A DNA stretch of 64,000 nucleotides, taken from assembly GCF_000336635.1 (NCBI RefSeq), contig NZ_AOLY01000040.1, positions 89,544-153,543 on the forward strand, given 5' to 3'. A program made the position numbers and the translations under genes. Source of the stretch: Haloarcula japonica DSM 6131. Its GTDB lineage: Archaea; Halobacteriota; Halobacteria; Halobacteriales; Haloarculaceae. Under the pieces are notes generated by a model, which ran no database searches, had not been told where the DNA came from, and was given only the letters and a program-made list of their open reading frames with translations. The number at the start of each line of letters is the position of its first letter. Positions within the stretch are counted from its first letter, which is position 1. Below, one piece after another: positions 1-9,246 of the stretch.

Positions 1-1546
1 CCCTCCCGGCGGACTCTATCGGGCCTTGTCCTGTCATACGCGTATATTTGGCTAACTGTTTATAAAATTATTCAACAAGCTTGAATTCTGTGTCCGGGAC
101 TGTGATAGCTAGCGACTGCACCATGATATGCTGCCCAAAACTCGGCCATCCAGTAGCCCTCCTGAATTCCGTCCGTTTACGCACCCACTGCCCACTGTAC
201 CCCAACTGAGAAACGGAGTAAGGAAGCATCATAGCGGTGTTCTAGTTCCGGCCGATGCAGATCGCGGACGCTGGCATTTTCTCAGTCACCACTCTGTTCA
301 ATCTGTTTGAATCACGTCCCAGCATACGAAATACAAATCAAAACGTGGCGAGGATAGCAGCGTTACCAGGACCAGTCCTGTCACGGTCTCCTAGCCCGTT
401 TCGATTCGCCCTGTTCGTGCTCGGTACTCTCCTTGCACAACTTCTCGTAGCGTCCCGATACTGGTCTTCACTCCAACGCCGATACCATCACCTACAACCG
501 GCAACTCTCAGACTGGTTCTAACCCAGATAACAGCTGTACGCCTGTTATTGTTTGGCCGTATCTCTGAGGTATGCGGGCTCTATATCTGCAGTACAACCA
601 TCCGGCCTATAGTGAGGATTGTTCACAGGTGTTGAATTTTAATCAGGGTTGCGTCTGTCTCTCCGCTACTCGCAACCGTCTAGTGACAAGTGTAGATCTA
701 TCGACCACCTACCTCAATTCTCGATAGACAACCGTGGATCAGATCCCCGCAGTCCACGAGCCAATGGATCTGGTGTTTGAGGCGACGGGGCACGCATAAC
801 ACGCGTTTTCGACGGTCGTGAGATTCGGTGCGAACGGAGTTGGAGTCCTCCCCGGCATCCCTGAAGACTGGGTATTTACTGTCAACGGTGGAGCGATTCA
901 CAGGCAGTTGGTCCTCCAGAACAAAGCGTTGCTCGGGAACGTGAATTCCAACCTTCGGCATTACAAACGCGCTCGTAACATACCCAGCGACATGTACATT
1001 TAACTCAAAGAGTGGTATCCATTCCGAATTTATCCATAAATAATCATCCAAATTATTTTTCGACGGGCATATTCGAAATCAGGCCTCTATAGCGATAGTT
1101 GTATCTAGAGATATCATTATATGCAGATACTTTCCGTATGTTTAGATAGAAATATCGGATAAGTAAATAGAAGTACATTGAACACTTCAAAACTGTTTCC
1201 GAACACGGTATCTAGAGGCTGTTGAACCCCAGAGCACGCTCGAAGCGGTCGACAGTTTCGTTATTGAAGGCACGGCTATCCCTTCGGCTGTCCCCGAGAA
1301 CGCGTTCGGAGACTGACAATATGAGCTCGACTTATTGACACCCGGACGTGGACGCGTTGCATCGTGACACCCGACCGCTCAAAATGCGAGTAAGGGTATT
1401 CCGTGGTTAGTGCCTTCGCGTACCGTCGAACTCGAAGCTATCAGCGGACTTCGAAGGCTGGGTAGCATGCTACGACCAGTGATCGCGAAGGGACTAGCTT
1501 CACCGGCCGACGCCTTGGCAGGGAGTGCTATCGTTCGCGCCAGTGG
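1..1546. other. Gene-poor left end
   Basis: I see no gene here that I can support. Short open frames at 255-635 (+) and 698-1051 (-) have no recognisable motif, no good start signal and a composition unlike the acidic neighbours. The stretch 1081-1200 is AT-rich. It may be decayed sequence, but I cannot name what it derives from. Confidence 0.5.
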
Positions 1547-2131
1547 CTACGTCTGGGAGTACTCATCAACCCACTCCTGCAGCGTGATACCCATCGTTGA
1601 CTGCGTAATCGCGTTTGAGGACGCGGAGTTCGCACTTTTGACGAGTTCGGCTTCCAGTGTCCGCGTCGGGATCTCGCCGATAAAGTGCGGAATCGCTCGC
1701 TGGACCGCCAGCGGACAGCCGACCTCGTGCGCGAGTGCATAGCCTGACAGGGAGTGTGGGACCTCTTCGGTTGCGTATTTCGGGTCCGGATCGAGTAGTT
1801 TCTCGTCCTCGACGAAGTCGACGTACTCATAGCACTTTCCCACGTCGTGGAGTAATGTCGCCGCGACAATGACGTCGATATCGGGATCGGCACCGTGGAA
1901 CTCCTGCTGTTCGATAGCGGATTCCCGTGCGATCCTGGTGACACCGCGGACGTGCCTGACGTTGCTTACTTCGTGGATATTCCAGGCGTACGGAATGTCC
2001 ACAATGTCGCGCCAGCCACCCCGTTCAAGCGCGAGTGTCCACGCTTCGATGACTTTGCTACGAAGGTCGTCCGATGAGATGTAATCGAGTTCCGGGAACG
2101 CCTGCGTGACCTGCTCCTCGTAGTTAGGCAT
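1547..2131 (-). CDS. HD-domain phosphohydrolase-like protein
   Basis: A 194-residue cytoplasmic protein with an HD-superfamily metal site: His60 (NVRHVRG), the His95-Asp96 pair in LLHDVGKCYEY, and a later His in PHFIGE. The family hydrolyses phosphate esters or related bonds with bound divalent metal; the substrate cannot be read from sequence. It starts two bases after the stop of the upstream EthD gene, so the two are almost surely co-transcribed and may serve the same pathway. Single compact HD domains of about 190 residues are typical of small-molecule rather than cyclic-nucleotide enzymes, but that is inference. No regulatory domain is attached. Confidence 0.8.
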   Translation of the reverse strand: MPNYEEQVTQAFPELDYISSDDLRSKVIEAWTLALERGGWRDIVDIPYAWNIHEVSNVRHVRGVTRIARESAIEQQEFHGADPDIDVIVAATLLHDVGKCYEYVDFVEDEKLLDPDPKYATEEVPHSLSGYALAHEVGCPLAVQRAIPHFIGEIPTRTLEAELVKSANSASSNAITQSTMGITLQEWVDEYSQT

Positions 2132-2132
2132 A

Positions 2133-2852
2133 CTACCCCTCGTCCTTGACGAGCTGTTCCTGTCCGATAAACCGGGGCCGCTCGTCGATAGCCAGGAAGT
2201 TGTTCACGTCTTCGCGGGCCGCTTTCGCTTTCCCTTTGTCAGGCGCGTAATCCCGCGATCCTTCGCTGCCGAGCGCGTCGTATAGCTTCTCGATGTCGTC
2301 GAAGTAGAGTTCGGCGACACCGTCGAACTCGGCGTTCTCTGGGTCTGTTGGGATGACGGTATTGTACTTGACGACCCCCTCGATTTCACGGGCAATCGGC
2401 GTATGGTTGGTTTGCCAGTAGTCGACGAACTCCTCGTGGGTCATGTCGTCCTGCCGGACGAGAAACGCCGAGTGCTTGTAGAGGCCGTCAGTGTCGCCGT
2501 CGACCTCGTCTTTCTGGACGATCTCTTCGCCGATGATACGCGGCCGCTCCTCGACCGCGAGGAAGTTGTTCACGTCCTCGCGGGCCTTTGCGGCGATCTC
2601 CTTGGTGGGGTCATAGTCCCGAGAGCCGGGACTGCCCAGCGCCTCGTGTAGGTCTTCAAGCGTCTCGAAGTACAGCTCCGCCAGTCCGTCAAATTCGGCG
2701 TGTACCGGTTCTGTTGGCAGGACTTGCTGGTAGCGAACCACGCCCTCGATGTCCTTCGCAATCGGCGTGTGATTGGTCTGCCAGTAGTCAACGAACTCCT
2801 CGTGAGACATATCGTCCTGTCTGACTAACAGGGCTACGTGCTTGTACATCAT
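2133..2852 (-). CDS. Tandem EthD-domain protein
   Basis: A 239-residue protein made of two near-identical EthD-type dimeric alpha/beta-barrel domains (about 1-115 and 125-239). Each opens with YKH..xLVRQDDM(S/T)HEEFVDYW and carries GSRDY, AREDVNNFLA and ERPR near its end. EthD-like proteins are small oxidoreductase or accessory proteins in catabolic clusters; the fold normally forms from two separate chains, so this fusion would supply both halves in one polypeptide. I chose the ATG at 2852 (ATG-ATG-TAC) over a GTG two codons upstream, because a TATA box sits 23-29 bases before it. Followed at 2 bases by the HD gene. Substrate unknown. Confidence 0.8.
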   Translation of the reverse strand: MMYKHVALLVRQDDMSHEEFVDYWQTNHTPIAKDIEGVVRYQQVLPTEPVHAEFDGLAELYFETLEDLHEALGSPGSRDYDPTKEIAAKAREDVNNFLAVEERPRIIGEEIVQKDEVDGDTDGLYKHSAFLVRQDDMTHEEFVDYWQTNHTPIAREIEGVVKYNTVIPTDPENAEFDGVAELYFDDIEKLYDALGSEGSRDYAPDKGKAKAAREDVNNFLAIDERPRFIGQEQLVKDEG

Positions 2853-2874
2853 CAACACGTTTCTGATCTATGAG

Positions 2875-2881
2875 TATAAAA
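2875..2881 (-). promoter_or_regulatory. TATA box of the EthD-HD operon
   Basis: TTTTATA on the minus strand, 23-29 bases upstream of the ATG at 2852, the spacing expected for a leaderless haloarchaeal transcript. It lies in the roughly 100-base divergent gap shared with the aldehyde dehydrogenase gene. Confidence 0.6.
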
Positions 2882-2956
2882 GCTAACGTTGTTGCCTATC
2901 AGAATATTTAGGTCAGTAAAGATTAATGTATGCATGACGCCGAAGGTTGAACCGAT

Positions 2957-4318
2957 ATGGAGGCAGTCAACCCGGCTACGGGCGAGCGGCTGGACGTGTA
3001 CGACCCTGATGATGACGAGGCAGTCGAACGAAAACTGGACCGTGCCACGTCGACGTTCGAGGACTGGCGTGAGGTTCCGTTGCGCGAGCGCGAGCAATTG
3101 CTGGTAAACGCCGGCGAGGTCCTACGGGAGAACAAACAGCGGTACGCTGAGCTGATGACCCGGGAGATGGGCAAACCAATCACGCAAGCCGTCGCTGAAG
3201 TCGAAAAGTGTGCCTGGGCGTGTGACCATTACGCCGAATACGCACACAAGTATCTCTCCGAGGAGCACCACCCCAGTCCGCCGGGGACAGAAGTAAAAAC
3301 AGTCCATGACCCGCTCGGGCCAGTGCTTGCAGTGATGCCCTGGAACTATCCGTTCTGGCAGGTCATTCGCTTTGCCGCGCCCTATCTCACTGCCGGCAAC
3401 GTGGGCCTCCTCAAACACGCTTCGAACGTTCCCGGGTGTGCGCTCGCGCTCGAAGAAGTGTTTGCCGAAGCCGGCTATCCCGATGGCGCGTTCCAGACGC
3501 TGTTGGTTGGCTCCAGTGACGTTGACGGCATCCTCGCAGATGATCGTGTCCGTGCGGCAACGCTGACCGGAAGTGGCCCCGCCGGCCGTGCCGTCGCCGA
3601 AACGGCCGGCAAACATCTGAAAAAGACCGTCCTGGAACTCGGTGGGTCTGACCCGTTTATCGTCCTCGACGACGCAGACCTCGATGCGGCCATCGAGACT
3701 GGGGTGCAGGCACGGACGCTCAACGGCGGCCAGTCGTGTATCGCCGCCAAGCGTTTCATCGTTCACACAGACGTCTACGAGGAGTACGTTGATCGGCTCG
3801 TCGCTGCCTTCGAAGACCTCACTGTCGGCGACCCGATGTCCGACGAAACCGATGTCGGCCCGCAGGCTGACCCCGACCTCATGGCTGAACTCCACGACCA
3901 GGTACAGGCCAGCGTTAACGCCGGTGCAACGGTGCTGACTGGCGGCGAACCGCTTGACCGGCCGGGGGCCTTCTATCCACCGACAGTACTGACTGATGTC
4001 CCTTCGGGGTGTCCCGCTGACACCGAGGAGACGTTCGGCCCAGTGGCGACCGTCTACGAGGTTGCCGATGCGGAGGAAGCGATTGAGGTCGCGAACGACA
4101 CCCGGTTTGGCCTTGGTGCAAGCCTCTGGACAGCGGACCGGGAACGCGGCCAGCGTCTGGCACGAGACATCTCCGCGGGCTGTGTCTACATCAACGAGAT
4201 GACCAAATCGGACCCCCGGGTCCCGTTCGGCGGCATCAAAGACGCCGGCTACGGTCGTGAACTCTCGGAGATGGGTATCAAGGAGTTCGTCAACAAAAAG
4301 ACGGTCTGGATCGAATAA
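2957..4318 (+). CDS. NAD(P)-dependent aldehyde dehydrogenase (succinate-semialdehyde type)
   Basis: A 453-residue member of the aldehyde dehydrogenase superfamily that oxidises an aldehyde to an acid. The catalytic Cys261 (NGGQSCIAAKR) and general-base Glu227 (LELGGSDP) are present, as is the MPWNYPFW motif near 127-134. Its short length and motif wording resemble GabD/SSADH-type enzymes, but the true aldehyde is not established. It is divergent from the EthD-HD operon with only about 100 bases between, implying shared control. The F420:NADP reductase follows 127 bases downstream on the same strand. Likely role: removing an aldehyde intermediate made by this cluster. Confidence 0.88.
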   Translation: MEAVNPATGERLDVYDPDDDEAVERKLDRATSTFEDWREVPLREREQLLVNAGEVLRENKQRYAELMTREMGKPITQAVAEVEKCAWACDHYAEYAHKYLSEEHHPSPPGTEVKTVHDPLGPVLAVMPWNYPFWQVIRFAAPYLTAGNVGLLKHASNVPGCALALEEVFAEAGYPDGAFQTLLVGSSDVDGILADDRVRAATLTGSGPAGRAVAETAGKHLKKTVLELGGSDPFIVLDDADLDAAIETGVQARTLNGGQSCIAAKRFIVHTDVYEEYVDRLVAAFEDLTVGDPMSDETDVGPQADPDLMAELHDQVQASVNAGATVLTGGEPLDRPGAFYPPTVLTDVPSGCPADTEETFGPVATVYEVADAEEAIEVANDTRFGLGASLWTADRERGQRLARDISAGCVYINEMTKSDPRVPFGGIKDAGYGRELSEMGIKEFVNKKTVWIE

Positions 4319-4445
4319 CCGTTCGCGATTGCTACTGGAGTTCCCTCTATTGTTGGCGTGCCCGGTTTTCACGTGATGGCAGCAGCTACGGTCGTCACCG
4401 GTTTGCGTGACAGAACAAACCTTCTTGTTTCACGGGGCGTTACGA

Positions 4446-5123
4446 ATGTGTATGGAGTTGGCCATACTCGGCGGTACTGGTGACATCGGTGAGGGACTCG
4501 CGATGCGATTCGCCTCCGACACGGACCATGCGATTACAATCGGCTCGCGGGACGCTGCAAAAGCTAGCGAGCGAGCCAGAACGTATGAAGAACGGTTGTC
4601 CGCCCACGCTGTCGAGACTGAAATCAACGGGACGGACAACAGTAGCGCCGCGGCCAGTGCAGACGTGGTTATCCTGGCTATTCCACCGCACCACGTCGGC
4701 GATACAGTCGAAGCACTGGCGGAAGCTGACGTACTTTCGGACCAACTGCTTATTAGCCCTGCAGTCGGGATGAGTGGTGATGGGGATGGACTTCACTACC
4801 GACCACCGTCGACGGGGAGCGTTACTGAGTTTGTCGCAGAGCGGGCCCCTGAATCTGTTCCAGTGGCTGGCGCGTTCCACAACCTTGCAGCGGACCGGCT
4901 GGCGGATCTAGAGGCCACGCTCGACGTAGATACGCTGGTGGTCGCGGACGACCCGGCGGTCAGTGACCGAGTCGTGTCGCTGACTGCTGACCTCGCCGGC
5001 GTCCGACCGATCCCTGCTGGCCCGCTTTCGAACGCTGCGGAAGTCGAGAGTCTGACACCACTGCTCATCAACATCGCTCGATACAACGAGGATATGCACG
5101 ACGTCGGTGTGACATTCAGCTAG
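4446..5123 (+). CDS. npdG: F420H2:NADP oxidoreductase family protein
   Basis: A protein of about 225 residues with an N-terminal Rossmann motif GGTGDIGEGLAMRF and the family's VILAIPPHHVGDTV and NLAADRL segments, as in archaeal F420-dependent NADP reductases. It moves hydride between reduced F420 and NADP. I start at the ATG at 4446 (MCMELAILGG); the ATG at 4452 is equally good and a GTG at 4407 would add an unconserved tail. The nearby luciferase-like enzyme is of a type that usually depends on F420, so this gene probably links the cluster's F420 pool to NADP. Some F420-family relatives have unknown partners, so the exact reaction is inferred. Confidence 0.8.
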   Translation: MCMELAILGGTGDIGEGLAMRFASDTDHAITIGSRDAAKASERARTYEERLSAHAVETEINGTDNSSAAASADVVILAIPPHHVGDTVEALAEADVLSDQLLISPAVGMSGDGDGLHYRPPSTGSVTEFVAERAPESVPVAGAFHNLAADRLADLEATLDVDTLVVADDPAVSDRVVSLTADLAGVRPIPAGPLSNAAEVESLTPLLINIARYNEDMHDVGVTFS

Positions 5124-5193
5124 ACTCCGGCACCGCTTCTCCCGTGGTTCAAATAGTGTCGTAGCCAGAAGCTGTGCAGTTGCTGCAGTCGAG

Positions 5194-5583
5194 CTACCCT
5201 GTCTTGTAGACGCCGCGTGCATTCGCGACCTGTGTATCGTCCTCAGCGTACACTTCAACACTGACGACGCCAACGTCACCACCGTGGCGAACCACGTCGG
5301 CTTCCGCTCGAAGGTCACCTGTCCCGGCTTCGAGGTAATCGATGCGCATATCGATGGTTGGCACCGGCTGGTCGACGAGGGAGACGAGAGCGGCCCCACC
5401 AACGGTGTCAGCGAGCGTGAACGTAACGCCGCCGTGGGCCATTATTTGCTCCTCGTTCCACGACAGTTCCTCGCGCATTTCGATATGGCCCTCGGCGTGC
5501 CCGTTATCCACAGTGGTTATTTCGATATCGAGCAGGTCGGCAAACGGCATGTTCTCGAAGAATGCTTCGATGTCCATACTCAT
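5194..5583 (-). CDS. PaaI-type hotdog thioesterase
   Basis: A 129-residue hotdog-fold protein. The segment NEEQIMAHGGVTFTLADTVGG is the PaaI signature (HGG with a downstream Asp), followed by the strand IDYLEAGTGDLRAEA. Such enzymes hydrolyse acyl-CoA thioesters and relieve CoA trapping in aromatic or fatty-acid degradation. The ATG at 5583 is preferred because TTATTT lies about 23-28 bases upstream, fitting a leaderless transcript. It sits between the F420 reductase (opposite strand, convergent) and the luciferase-like gene (same strand, 160 bases upstream). Substrate unknown. Confidence 0.82.
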   Translation of the reverse strand: MSMDIEAFFENMPFADLLDIEITTVDNGHAEGHIEMREELSWNEEQIMAHGGVTFTLADTVGGAALVSLVDQPVPTIDMRIDYLEAGTGDLRAEADVVRHGGDVGVVSVEVYAEDDTQVANARGVYKTG

Positions 5584-5743
5584 CAATTATGTTCTTCACC
5601 TGGGGAAATAAGTATTGGTGTTCACAGGGGGTCCGAAACACACGGTCACCACTTGGCGAGTCACTGGCGCTCGTACTGTCGTAGCCCCTCCGAGTCAGAC
5701 GGTATCTGACGTCTCAACAGTCACCGATACGACGTGCCAGTCC

Positions 5744-6748
5744 TTAGCTGACCTTCGGCCGCACCTCTTCACCCAGTCGCCGGATACACTCGGCCATCTC
5801 CTGCGTTCCGGCTCCGGGGTGGTACGTCCGGAAGATGAAGTGAATGTCGTCGCCCAGCGCCTCGCGGTACGTTTCCAGTTCCGCTGTGACTTGTTCGGGC
5901 GTCCCGAAGATGGCCTGCTCTTTGAGTTCCTGTTTGCGGTCTTCGTCCAGTTCCGGAACAGTCTCGCCGGAAAATATCTCCTCGTACCGGCGCTGGATGT
6001 AGAGGTAGCCGTCGCGCATCTGCTCCCACGCGTCCTCGCGGGAGTCACCGACGAACCCGTGCTGGAGAACGTACATCTGAAAGTCACCCTCAATATCCTC
6101 GTCCTCACGGACGTTTCGGATGTCCTCGACGCGCTTCCGGACGCCATCGACTGACAGCGATGAGGGGGCACACCATGCGTCAGCAGTTCGGGCGGCCCGT
6201 CGGACGGCAGGCCGCGATGCCCCACCGAGCATGAGGGGGACGTCGTGTGCGGGTTTCGGTGTCACAGTGACGTCCGACGAGATGTCGTGGAATTCCGGCT
6301 CGTAGTCGAGCGGCCCGTCAGACCAGGCACCGCGAAGCGTATCGACCGTATCGGCTAGCCGTTCAGCCCGTTCGTCGTCGGGAATCCCGAAGGCGTCAAA
6401 CTCGGAGACGTTGGACCCGATTGCCAGCCCGAGCGTCGTTCGGCCACCGGCGATCTGATCGACCGTTGCGATGTCTTCGGCGAGCCGGATTGAATCATAC
6501 AGCGGTGCGAGTGCGATGCAGGACCCGATTTCGATATTGTCGGTAACCGCGGCTAACGCTCCGAGTGCCGGTGTGACGCCCGACAGATAATCGTCGTCGA
6601 GGAAGTGATGCTCTGAGACCCAGGCGCTATCGAGACCCGCGCTGTCGATAACTTCCCCCAGTTCGAGCATTTCGTCGTAAATCTCGCTGGTTTCGCGGTC
6701 GTCGTCCGGGCGCTGCTGACAGGTAAACAGGCCTGTTCCCAGTTGCAT
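5744..6748 (-). CDS. LLM-class F420-dependent oxidoreductase
   Basis: A 334-residue luciferase-like TIM-barrel protein. Visible family features are SAWVSEHHF near the N-terminus, GRTTLGLAIGSNVSEFDAFGI, and VPLMLGGASRPAVRRAARTADAW, typical of F420- or flavin-using members. The haloarchaeal setting and nearby F420:NADP reductase favour F420, but this is inference. These enzymes reduce or oxidise carbonyl, alcohol or sulfur substrates; the specific one cannot be read here. Terminates about 160 bases before the thioesterase gene, and the M24 gene lies 91 bases upstream on the same strand, suggesting a shared pathway. Confidence 0.85.
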   Translation of the reverse strand: MQLGTGLFTCQQRPDDDRETSEIYDEMLELGEVIDSAGLDSAWVSEHHFLDDDYLSGVTPALGALAAVTDNIEIGSCIALAPLYDSIRLAEDIATVDQIAGGRTTLGLAIGSNVSEFDAFGIPDDERAERLADTVDTLRGAWSDGPLDYEPEFHDISSDVTVTPKPAHDVPLMLGGASRPAVRRAARTADAWCAPSSLSVDGVRKRVEDIRNVREDEDIEGDFQMYVLQHGFVGDSREDAWEQMRDGYLYIQRRYEEIFSGETVPELDEDRKQELKEQAIFGTPEQVTAELETYREALGDDIHFIFRTYHPGAGTQEMAECIRRLGEEVRPKVS

Positions 6749-6839
6749 AAAATCACGTTACGGTGCAACCGACTTAACGGTAGTGGCACGCCGGCAACCG
6801 AACAGTATGTGAGACCGGTCGCGATGCCTGCCAGTCAGT

Positions 6840-8108
6840 TCAGTAGTCGATCCGAGTGATCTCCGAAACGGGCCACTCACTGAGGATTTCAACGCCGTTT
6901 TCGCGGACAACAACCATCTCTTCGACGCGAACTCCCTGGCGCTCCGCGGGTTGCATCGTCTCGACAGCCATCGTCATGCCCTCCTCGATTTCTATCGGAT
7001 GGTCCGGCGAAAGGCCGCGCCAGATGAGCGGCGTTTCGTAGAGCTGCAGCCCTAGCCCATGCGCCCAGTGGTTGGTCGTCATCTGCCAGAACTCGTCGGC
7101 GTTGTACCAGTCCATATGCTCACCCTCTCTGTCGGGGAAGCCCTTGCAGATCTCGTCGGTCGTAGTCCCCGGCTCGATCCGTTCGAGGACGTCGTAGAGG
7201 TCGTCACGAGCTTTTTCGTAGGCATCTCTCTGTGCCTGTGTCGGCTCGCCCATGCTGAACGTACGGTAGTAACAGGAGCGGTAGCCCAGATAACCGATGT
7301 TGTAGAAATCGGCGTAGACGAGGTCGTTCGGCCGAATCATTCGGTCGGTCGTGTTCGCTTGGTGTTTCGGCCAGGTATTCGGGCCGGAGGTAACATAGCC
7401 ACCCTGGGCCATTGCGCCGTGTCCCCAGAGTTCGCCGACCGCATCGCCCCACACTTCTGATTCGCGTTTGCCTGGCTTGGCACTCTCCGTAATCTTCTGG
7501 AAGCCTGCCTCACAGATGGCAGCGACCTGTCGCAGACACTCGATCTCGTCGCGGGTTTTGGTCTTCCGCGCGTCGAGCATGATATCAGTCGCCGCGCTGG
7601 TATCAACATCGACGCCGCGGTCTTCGAACTTCTGAATAAGCGCCCCGTTCCCCACGTCGATGCCCATCGGCTCCCGGTCGACACCGTACTCCTCCATGGC
7701 CGTGTACACCGTCTCGGCCATCTTGTTTTTGAGCCAGTCGCGCGCGGAAGCGCTGCCTGACGCCCGAGGCACGTTACCGAGTCCCGGGCAGGCATACCGG
7801 ATATCGTCGAGCCAGGGACAGTTGAATCGCTGGTTCGATGCGTGATCCGCAGTGTCCCAGTGGACCACGTCACCGTCTTCGGTCAGCAGTGTGTAGTGGT
7901 CTGCCCCGCTCCCGCCGGTCATGGCCAGCCCGGTGATATACCGGACGTTCGGGTCGTTGATCAGCAGCACCGACCCGAGTTCGGAGTCCTGCAATCGGTC
8001 GAGGGCTCGTTCTTTCCGCTCGCGTCGCATCCGCTGGACGTCGATCCGCTCTTCCCAGTCGACGGCCATGGTGCCACGCGTTCCTTCCATGAAGTCGCGC
8101 TCGTACAT
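6840..8108 (-). CDS. M24-fold (creatinase/prolidase-like) hydrolase with altered metal site
   Basis: A 422-residue pita-bread-fold protein: N-terminal creatinase-type domain (about 1-170), then the M24 domain. The dinuclear-metal ligands are only partly kept. The first Asp (VYADFYNIGY), a His (AHGLGL) and two Glu (AVETMQ, VRVEEMVVV) are present, but the second Asp of the usual YxSDxTRT motif is Cys (YRSCYYRT) and the HE motif is YE. Creatinase itself works without metal on this fold, so a non-peptidase hydrolase or lyase is plausible. I chose ATG 8108, with GATTA about 25-29 bases upstream, over GTG 8111. Same strand as its neighbours on both sides. Substrate unknown. Confidence 0.8.
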   Translation of the reverse strand: MYERDFMEGTRGTMAVDWEERIDVQRMRRERKERALDRLQDSELGSVLLINDPNVRYITGLAMTGGSGADHYTLLTEDGDVVHWDTADHASNQRFNCPWLDDIRYACPGLGNVPRASGSASARDWLKNKMAETVYTAMEEYGVDREPMGIDVGNGALIQKFEDRGVDVDTSAATDIMLDARKTKTRDEIECLRQVAAICEAGFQKITESAKPGKRESEVWGDAVGELWGHGAMAQGGYVTSGPNTWPKHQANTTDRMIRPNDLVYADFYNIGYLGYRSCYYRTFSMGEPTQAQRDAYEKARDDLYDVLERIEPGTTTDEICKGFPDREGEHMDWYNADEFWQMTTNHWAHGLGLQLYETPLIWRGLSPDHPIEIEEGMTMAVETMQPAERQGVRVEEMVVVRENGVEILSEWPVSEITRIDY

Positions 8109-8222
8109 CACCTATGCGTACAGAGAGGTCCCTAATCAAACACTGGGTTCATTCTGATCCACTGAGCGAAAAACGCGAGCACCCACGAGACATATGTCAC
8201 AATCTGACGGTCGAACGGTGTG

Positions 8223-9191
8223 TCAGAGCCGTTCGAGCCCGTTTTCTTCCCGGAGCGTGGTGATGTAGGACCGGAACCCGGTTTCGAGGTCGTACTCGAC
8301 CTCGTAGCCGAGGTCTTCCTGTGCAGCGGTCATATCGAGATTCTGGGTCCATGGGAGTTCGCCCTCGTCGGAGACATCGAGGTCGGCGTCCGGGACGATT
8401 TCCCGGACAGCGTTAGCGGCTTCACGGATCGTCGCGAGGACGCCACGGACGTTGTAGATGCGCTGGCTGAGGTCGTCCTCGTCGACGAACGTTGCCTTCC
8501 GGAACGCCTGTGCGATATCGCGGGCGTGTTGCCAGTCGATCACCTGATCGCCGTACTCGACGCTGAACGGTTCGCCGAGTGCTGGCTTCTCGATGATGTT
8601 TGCGAGGAACGCCGACCCACCGGTTTCCCGATAGGGACCGTACGCGACTGTGGGACGGAGCCCGACGTGGTCAACACCGTAGTCCTCGTGATAGACACGG
8701 GCCTGATGTTCGTTGTACTCTTTGGTCGCGCCGTAGAGCGTATCAGGATAGACGAGTTCGTTCTCGTCGACGTACTCGGCGGCGTAGTTGTGTGGCGGCG
8801 CGTACACCGCAGCGCTGGAAGCCCAGGTGACGCGCTCGATCTGGTCGTCAAGAGTGCGTGCAGCCTCGAAGACGTTGTTCGTTCCTTTGATGTTGACATC
8901 GAGGCCAGCCCGGGGGTTGTCCCGTGCTGTGTTCGTCAGCAGCGCCGCAAGGTGAACGATGTGTGTCGTCCCCGTCTCTTTGACCGCACGGATCACGTCC
9001 GTTGCCTCCGAGACGTCACCGCGCCGGATGGTCACGTCGTCGGCGACACCCAACTTCGAGAGGATGTGGTCGTCCGTCGAGAGATCGTAGGCGACGACGT
9101 CGTGCCCGTGTTCGATGAGATCCTCGACCACATACGAGCCGAGGAAGCCGGTTCCACCAGTGACAAGCACCGTTGTCTCTGTCATTGTCAT
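8223..9191 (-). CDS. NAD-dependent epimerase/dehydratase family protein (extended SDR)
   Basis: A 322-residue extended short-chain dehydrogenase. The N-terminal NAD motif TGGTGFLGSYV lies near residue 11, and the YxxxK catalytic pair appears in LYGATKEYNEH. Relatives epimerise or dehydrate nucleotide sugars, but many cluster-associated members act on other substrates, such as 3-hydroxy or uronic acids, so no substrate is assigned. Located between the M24-fold gene and the ThDP enzyme on the same strand (gaps of about 115 and 55 bases), probably within one operon reading leftward from the regulatory gap at 11 kb. Confidence 0.85.
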   Translation of the reverse strand: MTMTETTVLVTGGTGFLGSYVVEDLIEHGHDVVAYDLSTDDHILSKLGVADDVTIRRGDVSEATDVIRAVKETGTTHIVHLAALLTNTARDNPRAGLDVNIKGTNNVFEAARTLDDQIERVTWASSAAVYAPPHNYAAEYVDENELVYPDTLYGATKEYNEHQARVYHEDYGVDHVGLRPTVAYGPYRETGGSAFLANIIEKPALGEPFSVEYGDQVIDWQHARDIAQAFRKATFVDEDDLSQRIYNVRGVLATIREAANAVREIVPDADLDVSDEGELPWTQNLDMTAAQEDLGYEVEYDLETGFRSYITTLREENGLERL

Positions 9192-9246
9192 ATCAGTGTG
9201 TGTTCCGTAGTTGATTTATATTCTTTGCTAACCCGTGTCTGGGAAG

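Noticed and set aside
128-1051. Open frames at 128-310, 255-635 and 698-1051 as genes
   Set aside because: Basic or Ser/Leu-rich translations without motifs, promoters or starts, unlike the acidic proteins around them.
3122-4372. 416-codon antisense frame opposite the aldehyde dehydrogenase
   Set aside because: A shadow of a high-GC gene; the plus strand encodes an intact enzyme with catalytic residues.
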